NCBI GenBank assembly: GCA_030267965.1
Contig: BRYA01000740.1
Location: 1 to 12,175 of the forward strand
DNA: 12,175 bases
Direction of reading: 5' to 3'
Source of the DNA: Triparma columacea
Taxonomy: Eukaryota; Sar; Bolidophyceae; Parmales; Triparmaceae
The position numbers and the translations under genes are program-made. Under the pieces are notes generated by a model. It was not told the DNA's origin and did no database searches. It saw only the letters and a program-made list of their open reading frames with translations. Within the stretch, counting starts at the first letter, position 1. Each line of letters begins with the position of its first letter. Below, in pieces: positions 1 to 7,014 of the stretch.

Positions 1-1
1 G

Positions 2-283
2 CTTGGAGCGATACAGAACATTGCTCTTGGTGGCGCAGATGTGAAGAAGGGAATGTTTGAGCTTGACGGACTGATGAAAAGTCTGCTTGAGGTTGTCAAG
101 AAGGAAGATGGGGCGTACAAGGTTGCGAGGGAGAAGGCGCTTGGAGCGATAGTGAACATTGCTAATGCTGACGACGCAGATGTGCAGAAGGAAATGTTTG
201 AGCTTGACGGACTGATGAAAAGTCTGCTTGACGTCGTTGGGAAGGAAGGGGAGGAGTACAAGGTTGCGAGGGAGAACGCGCTT
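2..283 (+). repeat. Near-identical tandem ARM-repeat units (46-47 codons)
   Basis: The same 12-base string GCTTGGAGCGAT starts at 1 and at 139, and the block coding MFELDGLMKSLL recurs at 53 and 194, so the period is about 138-141 nt. The two copies differ at few positions in both DNA and protein, while the following ARM units are diverged. This is a recent in-frame duplication, and more copies probably lie to the left of the window. Confidence 0.8.
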
Positions 284-2910
284 ATAGGGATAAAGAACAT
301 TACTGGTGGTGGCGCAGAAGTCCAATTTGGATTAGCCACCTTTCCCTCTCTCCTCCCAACACTCCTTCAATATGCAACGAAAGACTCCCCTTCACCCGAG
401 TGTCGCAGACAAAGTGTTTGGGCTCTTTCCAAGATCGCACGAAATCCCTCTACAGCTCCTCTCCTTCTAACTCTAAAAGACTCAACAGTAGACATTCTCG
501 CCTGCGCGATGGAGATAATCAAAGAAGCTGGCGAGGACTTGGAAAAATGGGAGAGGGGTGGTAGCATCGAAAGCTTGTCCCTAATATTCCTCATGAATGT
601 CGCCCAAGCTGAATTTGCCGTGCCATACCTACGCGTTGCAGGGGTAGCAAAAGTGCTCGATCCACTGGTGAAACAGAATCACCTTAATTCACTTATGGCA
701 GCCGCAACTGTAGCGTACTTGGTTAGCGGTGACGAAGAGGGCGAGTTGTTTGATCTTCTATCAGACAACAAACACGCCATCGACAGAATTGTCGACCTTC
801 TCGACAATACTTTGAATCTTAAAGATGGCATTAAAGATGGCAAGGGTTACCTATACGGTGAGTTCATCCCCGCTCCCTCACCTCATCCCTCCCTTCCACA
901 CCTTAACTCCCCCATCCCCCTTTCCCCACAGGCGTCTTTCCTCTCCACTCCTCCGTCCGAGCCATTAAGATCCTCTCCAAGTCTGACAACTTCAAGGATT
1001 ATCTGCTCTCTAAGAATAGTTTTGCCCTTCTTCACCGGACTCTCTCTCAGTTCATCACCGATACAAACGCTGGAATGGCCGGCGGAGGTGCTGCTGATAC
1101 CGAGTCTGCTGCTCTCGCAGTCGAAGCTCTCCACGAACTCTCCTACCCCTCCCCCACTTCCTCAACATCCGCCCTCGACATTGTCACAAAGAAAGTCGAC
1201 TCCAATCTTGACTCTCTCACTGATCTCCTCTCCACCTACAATGAGCGCTCCTCCGTCAAGAGTTCCAAAGAGTACGCCTCCTCAACTTCCACCGCTACTG
1301 CCCTCATCGACCGGATTTCTTTGTTGGCCAACGAAATCAAAGTGAAGAAGGCCGCCGCTGCCTTTAAGAAACGAAAGTCAAATTCTTCATCTGCTCCTGA
1401 AAGTTCTGCTGATGCGGCTGCTAATGCTGCTGCAAGCGAGGAATTAGTTGAGGCTAAGGAAGCGTTGGGGAGGAACCTTGCAAACGCAAAGGAAAAAGCG
1501 CGCCTGCTTGAAGAGAAGATTGCGCTCTCTGAGAAGACCTCCAATGAGAATAACACCGAGGTAGCTGCGTTGAAGAGAAAATTTGCGGAGGCAGAGGCTG
1601 CGAAGCTCAAGTCTCGTGAGGAAGAGATGGAAGCGAAGATGAATAAAATGATTGAAATGATGGAGCGACTCCACACCAAGACGGATGTTATTATGAAGGA
1701 CGTGAAGGACATCAAGAAGACCGTCAAGGAGACCCTCTCGTCGCTCCAAAACTTCTTCACAAATGAGTCTCCTGTACCTCGCTTCATCCTAATTGGTCCT
1801 CCTGCAAACTCCCAGGTCAACGACAAGATCGGGGGGATCTTGTCTGGGTCATTTCTGCTAAAATCAACCACCGCGTCACTCAACGTGCTTTGCGCTCATG
1901 ACCTCTCGATAGCTTGCACATTCCAAATAGAGGAGCCGCGGAAGTGGGTGAAAGATTACGCCCCCGCGCTGAAACTTTCCTTGAGGGCTTTGAAGCTCGT
2001 GGCAGCAGGGACGAAGATGGCGACCGGGTTGCCCTTTAGCATTCCTGACACCTCCTCTTTTGATAAGTTTCTAGGTGAAGCCAACGACGCCATCTCAGAC
2101 GTATTCGGAGAATCGGGGCTCGCAGGGAGCGACGACAGGGCTGCATTGACGAAAATTGAGAGCGGTGATGGCGATGAGAAGACGAGGAAGATCACAGGCG
2201 CGAGCTATGCCAAGCTTAAACACTTCTTCGAGGACGACGGGAGAATGAAGAAGTTAACGAGGACCATGGACAAGGTCAGGGGCAAGGACGGGAAGGAGGA
2301 GTGGGTGAGCTTCAAGAACCTCGATATGTTTTGCGCAGAGAACGACGCAACATCGTGCGAAGGAGAAGACGAGGCGGAGGTGGAGGAGACCGTGGCTGAG
2401 ACAAGAAAAACGGCAGCCCCTGCCAGTGATATTCTCGCTGCTTCCTCGCCACCTCCACCTCCTTCTTCCGAGTCGAGAGAGCAGATCGACGTTCTTTCCA
2501 AGAAGATTGACGGGCTTATAACGAGCCTAAGCCTCGAGAGGTCATTCACAATGTCGTCGCCGTCCTCCTCAACGACGTCACCATCGCAATATACTGGCAC
2601 GATTGTCTATGAAGCTAATCTAAAGAAGCGAGGAGAAGGGCGTGGCTTGTTTGGATCCACGGCTTGGAGGGAGAGGTTCTTTAGGCTCACCACGACCTCC
2701 TTGAAGTATTACAACAAGGTAGGCTCGGAGAAGTGTAAGGGGGCGATATTCTTAGCCGGTGCTACTGCAAAGGTTGTTGGGGCTACAGAGTTTGACTTGA
2801 TGTATGAAGATGCCGAGATCAGAACATATCATCTAAGAGCTGGCACGAAGTTGATGATGGATATGTGGTTGGAGAAGCTTAAGCAAGTTGGTGTGAAAGT
2901 AGAGGGTTAG
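2..2910 (+). CDS. Armadillo-repeat / coiled-coil / PH-domain protein, 5' partial
   Basis: CDS join(<2..857, 932..2910), 944 residues visible; the 5' end lies outside the window because the repeat frame is already open at base 2. Residues 1 to about 290 are helical armadillo-like repeats. The first two copies are 46-47 residues long and nearly identical, sharing MFELDGLMKSLL and YKVARE; later copies are diverged. About residues 455-562 are charged, alanine- and lysine-rich and read as a coiled coil. Residues 565-758 form a globular region I do not recognise, with a motif reading RKWVKDYAPALKLSL. An acidic, Pro/Ser-rich linker follows. Residues 839-944 look like a PH domain: basic start with LKKRGEG, a WRERFFRL strand, and the conserved helix Trp at about 931. 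PH domains usually bind phosphoinositides or proteins at membranes, so a cytoplasmic scaffold is a reasonable inference. Stop is TAG at 2908-2910. An alternative is that the ATG at 1075 starts a separate shorter gene, but the intron join is exactly in frame, so one gene is favoured. Confidence 0.82.
858..931 (+). other. Spliceosomal intron (74 nt) in the ARM/PH gene
   Basis: Donor GTGAGT at 858-863 and acceptor CAG ending at 931, with a long pyrimidine-rich body. Removing it joins residue 286 (a Gly codon split 1+2) to a frame that then stays open to 2910, and the ARM-like helices continue across the join. Reading through the intron instead gives a Pro/Ser-rich nonsense tail that stops at 1345. 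Confidence 0.88.
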
Positions 2911-2921
2911 GGTTGACAATG

Positions 2922-2927
2922 AATAAA
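2922..2927 (+). promoter_or_regulatory. Candidate poly(A) signal AATAAA
   Basis: A canonical AATAAA lies 11 nt after the TAG stop of the ARM/PH gene. The position is close to the stop, implying a very short 3' UTR. Called by motif only; algal poly(A) signals are often non-canonical. Confidence 0.45.
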
Positions 2928-3220
2928 GGAAAATTAATCAAACGCAAGTTGGACACAAATATTCCCTTCACTTTTTCGTCCTCTTCCCGGTGTGAGCCAA
3001 AGAGGGGGGGGGGCGAACGACGTCGTGCTCTCTGTGCTTGAAGGAGAAGCATTTAGTGATGTCGACGCAAGATATGAGGAAGTGCTGGAGATGCTACATA
3101 ACCAACGACGATTGTTATGTGGGGAAGAAGGATATTTTTTACAAACTGTTGGGGTTCCCATTCCCCTCCCCCCCACACCACTATAGGGTGCAGGGAAGTT
3201 GACTCGTTATGTTGATACAT

Positions 3221-3342
3221 GATCCGATTGTTCACTCCTGCTGATTATACTTGGAAAAAGGGTAAGGGTTTAAATGTATAATAATCTAGTATTACGACCC
3301 GATTCTTTCATTCATGTCTGACTATACGTGGAAAAAGGGTAA
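3221..3342. repeat. Diverged direct repeat, two ~46-nt copies
   Basis: Copy 1 (3221-3265) and copy 2 (3296-3342) both begin GAYCCGATT and both end TGGAAAAAGGGTAA, with a similar middle (TGATTATAC versus TGACTATAC). They are spaced 75 nt apart. They sit just past the 3' end of the leucine-rich repeat gene, so they could lie in its 3' UTR. Function unknown. Confidence 0.7.
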
Positions 3343-3370
3343 CGTTCATGCACTCCTGAGTTACAGAAAT

Positions 3371-4648
3371 TCAAGTAATTACTCTCCACAAAACTTTCGG
3401 GATCTTCTCACGTGCCTCAGTCGCCCTTAGCGCTGGGGCTTCAACTCCGTCGTCAAGGCGCTTCCTCTTCAGACTATCCGATCCACTGGGTGGATCCTCC
3501 ACGTGATCCCAGGTTCCCTTGAGGCACAGGAGAGCGTTGACGCGTTCACGTATGCGGTGCCACCTAGAATGGAGGAGGTCCTCGACGGTGGACATATTTT
3601 GATCAGCAGCGGCAGCGATCAGGGCGGTGCAGTCCGAGAAGCAGTTTTGACCGATGGAAACAGCAGGAGATAGACTGAGTTTCGTTAGGGCAGAGCATCC
3701 GTGGAAGGCGGAATGGCCTATGATCGTCACTCCGACTGGGATTTTGATGGCCTTGAGGGAGGAGCATCCAGAGAAGGCGCGTTCTGCAATCGTTGTCACT
3801 CTGTCTGGGATGGTGATGGCTGTGAGGGAGGAGCAAAATTCAAAGGCTTCATAGTTGATCATCGTCACTGAGTCCGGGATGGTGATGGCTGTGAGGGAGG
3901 AGCATCTAAAGAAGGCGTAATTGCCAATCGTTGTCACTGAGTCCGGGATGGTGATGGCCGTGAGAGAGGAGCATTCGTAGAAGGCGTAAATGCCAATCGT
4001 TGTCACTGAGTCCGGGATTGTGATGGCCGTAAGGGAGGAGCATCCTAAGAAGGCGTTTTTGCCAATCTTTGTCACTCCGTCTGGGATGGTGATGGCTGTG
4101 AGGGAGGAGCATCGGTAGAAGGCGGAACCGCCAATTGTCGTCACTCCTTCCGGGATGGTGATGGCTGTGAGGGAGGAGCATCGGTAGAAGGCGGAACCGC
4201 CAATTGTCGTCACTGAGTCTGGGATGGTGATGGCCGTGAGGGAGGAGCAATTTGCGAAGGCGCAATCGCCAATCGTTGTCACTCCGTCCAGGATGGTGAT
4301 GGCCGTGAGGGAGGAGCATCCTTCGAAGGCGTAATCGTCAATCGTCGCCACTGTGTCCGGGATGGTGATGGACGTGAGGGAGGAGCACCCCAAGAAGGCG
4401 CATTCGCTAATCGTCATCACTCCGTCCGGGATGGTGATGGACGTGAGGGAGGAGCATCCCCTGAAGGCGCCATTGCAAATTGTCGTCACTCCATCTGGGA
4501 TGGTGATGGCCGTGAGGGAGGAGCATCCCCAGAAGGTTTCATCGTCAATTGACGTCACTCCTTCTGCAAAAGTCACTTCTGTGAGCTCACGATCGTTTTT
4601 GAAGCTCCCTGTCTCGTCTGTGCCATAGTATACTGCTATTTGGGGCAT
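3371..4648 (-). CDS. BspA-like leucine-rich repeat (LRR_5) protein
   Basis: Single open frame of 425 residues, ATG at 4648-4646, TGA at 3373-3371. After a short N-terminus (MPQIAVYYGTDETGSFKNDR) there are 14 repeats of 23 residues (about residues 21-341) with consensus SLTAITIPDSVTTIG..AF..CS, the signature of the BspA/TpLRR family. The last unit is degenerate. The tail (about 342-425) has a helical part with RWHRIRERVNALLCLK and a basic KRKR cluster near residue 395 that could act in nuclear import. There is no signal peptide or membrane segment, so a cytoplasmic or nuclear binding role is more likely than surface display. Such repeats form a solenoid used for protein binding, but no partner is evident. 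Relatives exist in bacteria and Trichomonas; intron-rich neighbours and the tail argue for an algal family member. No intron is needed. Several units are nearly identical, showing recent repeat turnover. Confidence 0.88.
   Translation of the reverse strand: MPQIAVYYGTDETGSFKNDRELTEVTFAEGVTSIDDETFWGCSSLTAITIPDGVTTICNGAFRGCSSLTSITIPDGVMTISECAFLGCSSLTSITIPDTVATIDDYAFEGCSSLTAITILDGVTTIGDCAFANCSSLTAITIPDSVTTIGGSAFYRCSSLTAITIPEGVTTIGGSAFYRCSSLTAITIPDGVTKIGKNAFLGCSSLTAITIPDSVTTIGIYAFYECSSLTAITIPDSVTTIGNYAFFRCSSLTAITIPDSVTMINYEAFEFCSSLTAITIPDRVTTIAERAFSGCSSLKAIKIPVGVTIIGHSAFHGCSALTKLSLSPAVSIGQNCFSDCTALIAAAADQNMSTVEDLLHSRWHRIRERVNALLCLKGTWDHVEDPPSGSDSLKRKRLDDGVEAPALRATEAREKIPKVLWRVIT
4083..4214 (-). 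repeat. Recently duplicated 69-nt LRR unit
   Basis: Bases 4083-4145 and 4152-4214 are identical over 63 nt at an offset of 69 nt, one 23-residue repeat. Both copies encode GGSAFYRCSSLTAITIP. Other units in the array are diverged, so this pair is the youngest duplication, or was made uniform by gene conversion. Confidence 0.9.
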
Positions 4649-5285
4649 TTTCCTACATTATTGACGGGCTCAGGAGGGTTAGTGTGGTGTGATTGACAAA
4701 GAACAAGGGTGAGACCCTCAAGGATGCAACATTGTGGCGTCAATGGCTGTTATCTGTCCGATAGAAATCCCAACATGATACTAACAGTATCGGAAATATG
4801 ACCGAAGGTAGTATTATATCGTCTATGAGACGAACAATCCAAACCCAATGAATACAGGCAGTCGATCGTGATTACTGTAAGAGTGGAAATAACTTTGAAA
4901 TTGACGTAATAGGAGATTAAAAACAACAATAGGGACAAATGACAACTGGTGAAAGCGTAAATCATTGTAATTTTTGTCCTTCTTACCCCAATTTCAAAGC
5001 TATATTTACTTTCTCAAGGACAAAAAGCAAAAAATGAGCAGATTCTAGATTCGAGCAGAAGAGGTGTTTCCAAAAGAGGTTATTACAAAACTGGGGGCAT
5101 ATATATTGACGTTTTTTTTTAGCGTGCGTGTGTGAGAGTGTGTAATATGTTGTGATAATAATTCCACGGCAGTTTGTAAGAGGAGAGAAGAAAAGGGGGG
5201 AATAAATTGATAGAGAGGTCAAACATATTTTATGCAACAATAAAAGAAGGTTGAAATGCTTCAACTCTGCTTAAGATGAATCAAC
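4649..5285. other. Intergenic region, no gene supported
   Basis: This lies upstream of the leucine-rich repeat gene and downstream of the zinc-finger gene, both on the minus strand. It contains a perfect 6-bp inverted repeat GATACT/AGTATC with a 3-nt loop at 4777-4791, a T run near 5111-5120, and a GT-rich stretch at 5121-5150. Minus-strand open frames here are short, hydrophobic and T-rich, without recognisable motifs. The promoter of the leucine-rich repeat gene must be here, but I see no clear TATA box. Confidence 0.6.
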
Positions 5286-6230
5286 TTATACGTGATGCCT
5301 AGAAATGTGTAACTTGAGTTTGGATCTCTGCTTCGCCTTATATTCACAACCTTCTTGCGGGCATGGATGCCATGTTACGCCAATATCGTGAACATTAGCA
5401 AGGTGGGGCTTGATACCGTCTCTCTTCTTCGTCTTATATTCACAACCCTCTTGTGGGCATATATGCCAGGTTACGCCAATATCGTGAATACTAGCTAGGT
5501 GGTCCTTGATGCTGCCTCTCATCTTCGCCTTATATTCACACTCCTCTATTGGGCATGTATGCCATGTTACGCCAATATCGTGAATACTAGCAAGGTGCCT
5601 CGTGATATCGCCTCTTAGCTTCGCTTTATAATCACACCCTTCTTGCGGGCATATATGCCACGTTACGCCAATATCGTGAATATTAGCAAGGTGTAACTTA
5701 ATGCTGTTTCTGTCCTTCGCCTTATATTCACACCCCTCTTGCGGGCATGTATGCCACGTTACGCCAATATCGTGAATATGAGCAAGGTGTATCTTGATAT
5801 TGCCTCTCTGCTTCGTCTTATATTCACATCCTTCTTGCGGGCATGTATGCCATACTACTGCTTGAAACTCAGCAAGGATACCCAGGTCCTCCGATCCATC
5901 TTCTTCCACCTTGACTCCTTCTATTTTGGTGATACTAGACGCCCTTCCCGATCCTCCGACACTGTCCGCTGTCGATTTACCCTTATTCCCTCCTTGAAAT
6001 ACAGGAAGGATACCAAGGTCCTCCGATCCATCTTCTTCCACCTTGCATCCTTCTATTTTGATACTAGGCGCGCGTGTGTTAACGTGCGACTGACTGAAAT
6101 CTAGACGATGCTCCGGCACTGCCGACATGAACTCTTTTCTTATTGGTATAGGGTTAGTAATGGACAGTAAATTGTTGGGCATGGGCACACTTGCTTTCCC
6201 GTGGAAAAGGCTCAGCATCACTACTTTCAT
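5286..6230 (-). CDS. Six-finger C2H2-type zinc-finger protein
   Basis: Single open frame of 314 residues, ATG at 6230-6228, TAA at 5288-5286. Residues 127-314 hold six fingers at a strict 32-residue period (Trp at 127, 159, 191, 223, 255, 287). The finger pattern is C-x4-C-x12-H-x4-H, as in CPQEGCEYKAK..HLA.IH. The inter-finger linker is HDIGVTWH, almost invariant, and differs from the TGEKP linker of classical animal fingers. The wider Cys spacing matches BED- or FLYWCH-like and algal variants less well than C2H2, so the exact class is open. The N-terminus carries a duplicated acidic block (about 56-76 and 99-119) reading KVEEDGSEDLGIL. Likely role is nucleic-acid binding in the nucleus. Residues between Cys and His vary between fingers while the frame does not, as expected if each finger reads different bases. 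It shares a divergent upstream region with the acyltransferase-like gene. The start could be one of the downstream Met codons. Confidence 0.85.
   Translation of the reverse strand: MKVVMLSLFHGKASVPMPNNLLSITNPIPIRKEFMSAVPEHRLDFSQSHVNTRAPSIKIEGCKVEEDGSEDLGILPVFQGGNKGKSTADSVGGSGRASSITKIEGVKVEEDGSEDLGILAEFQAVVWHTCPQEGCEYKTKQRGNIKIHLAHIHDIGVTWHTCPQEGCEYKAKDRNSIKLHLANIHDIGVTWHICPQEGCDYKAKLRGDITRHLASIHDIGVTWHTCPIEECEYKAKMRGSIKDHLASIHDIGVTWHICPQEGCEYKTKKRDGIKPHLANVHDIGVTWHPCPQEGCEYKAKQRSKLKLHISRHHV
5289..5852 (-). repeat. 96-nt tandem zinc-finger repeat array
   Basis: Six units of about 96 nt, recognisable on the plus strand by the recurring string GTTACGCCAATATCGTGAA (five junctions). The linker and Cys region are nearly fixed in DNA, and the variable positions fall in the predicted helix. 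This pattern suggests unequal crossing-over or gene conversion. Confidence 0.88.
5871..6066 (-). repeat. Duplicated acidic N-terminal block of the zinc-finger gene
   Basis: Plus-strand bases 5871-5937 and 6003-6066 are close copies, sharing GGTCCTCCGATCCATCTTCT and TCCTTCTATTTTG; one copy has 3 extra bases. Each encodes KVEEDGSEDLGIL after an IEG motif. Confidence 0.88.
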
Positions 6231-6606
6231 AAATCCTCATCATCACCTTTCTCATTTTAGTCTTTGCTTGTATTGCTGATATAGTAGTGGTATATCTACA
6301 TTATATCGATACATACGCATATACATATCCACAGTTGCGTTAGTGTTTGAGTTGAGGTGTAATATAGAGGAGAATAAAGAATCTCAAAGCTCTCCCTTGT
6401 TGACGACCTTCTTTCCTGGAAATCATCAAAACAATTCCTTAACTATCTATATATACACTAATATACAACTATAGGGATAGTTTACACGAGCATATACTCA
6501 TTGGACATAAATACATACACAAATCCAATCAATAACAAAGATATTCAAGGAGTACATAAAGGAGTCGATAAAAGGACTGTACAAACTGAGAGAAAGAAGA
6601 GTGAAG

Positions 6607-6630
6607 AGAGAGAAGAGAGAGAGAGAGAGA
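6607..6630 (+). repeat. GA dinucleotide tract
   Basis: Near-continuous GA repeat with a pure run of about 16 nt ending at 6630, inside a longer purine tract at about 6583-6720. Confidence 0.85.
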
Positions 6631-6734
6631 TAAGGAGAGACAAAGAGAAAGGGGAAGAGAGTGTCTACACAAGGAGACGACTAAATTCAAGAGAGCTAAA
6701 TTGGAGAGAGCGCTGAACTGGAGAGGAGAGAAGG

Positions 6735-6794
6735 ACAACAACAACAACAACAACAACACAACAAACGACAACAAACAACAACAAACAACAACAA
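6735..6794 (+). repeat. CAA trinucleotide-rich tract
   Basis: A run of about eight ACA units, then interrupted CAAACAACAA repeats. There is no T in this stretch. CAA repeats are known to give unstructured RNA leaders, which fits a place in a 5' UTR. Confidence 0.85.
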
Positions 6795-7014
6795 GAACGA
6801 AAGAGGGAGAGAACAAGATAACAAACGAACAATAAGACGAAAAGAGAAAGAGGACAAAGAAATACAACAACCAAGACACATCTACACAAACAATAACAAC
6901 ACCAACAATAACAACACCGACACCATACAATCCCCCCTCACCTACTCCTCAACCTCCTCCTCAACCACCACCTCTTCTCCCTCAACTACCAACTACTGTC
7001 TCCCCCCAAAAACA

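Larger units (their letters stand above)
2911..3370. other. Intergenic region between convergent genes
   Basis: It separates the stop of the plus-strand ARM/PH gene from the stop of the minus-strand leucine-rich repeat gene. It holds the AATAAA candidate, a G9 run near 3004, a C-rich run near 3170, and a diverged direct repeat at 3221-3342. A short plus-strand stretch around 3007-3140 reads like protein (DVDARYEEVLEMLHNQRR) but has no ATG, no splice signals I trust and a run of G just before it. It could be the remnant of a dead exon. No gene is called. Confidence 0.6.
6231..7014. promoter_or_regulatory. Shared divergent upstream region and T-poor leader
   Basis: 784 nt between two divergent start codons. 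Left part (6231-6540) is AT-rich with TATA-like strings (TATATATAC near 6449) and a CCAAT at 6525-6529. The right part becomes purine-rich (6583-6720), then A/C-rich with CAA repeats, then C-rich (6925-7014) up to the ATG in context AACAATGC. The plus strand has no ATG from 6184 to 7014. I infer that most of 6540-7014 is an unstructured 5' leader of the acyltransferase-like gene; the transcription start is not visible. Confidence 0.55.

Noticed and set aside
1236..1883. 215-codon minus-strand open frame
   Set aside because: Antisense to the coiled-coil region of the ARM/PH gene, whose plus frame joins exactly across the intron.
1075..2910. Separate gene beginning at the ATG at 1075
   Set aside because: The upstream exon joins this frame exactly through a well-formed GT-AG intron, with ARM-like helices continuing before the Met.
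3654..4628. Long open frames on the plus strand and in other minus frames across the LRR gene
   Set aside because: The repeat unit is 69 nt, a multiple of 3, so a unit without stops in any frame stays open through the array. The minus frame with the clear LRR_5 consensus explains the region.
4983..5264. 93-codon minus-strand open frame
   Set aside because: Leu/Phe/Ser/Thr-rich with no motif or support from context; composition follows the AT-rich spacer.
5289..5852. Regular 96-nt repeats as a possible CRISPR array
   Set aside because: The repeats are coding and carry zinc ligands in frame; length and eukaryotic setting do not fit CRISPR.
6529..6930. Minus-strand open frames with runs of Leu, Val, Cys and Ser
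   Set aside because: Low-complexity translation of the GA and CAA tracts; looks like a membrane protein only because of the simple repeats.
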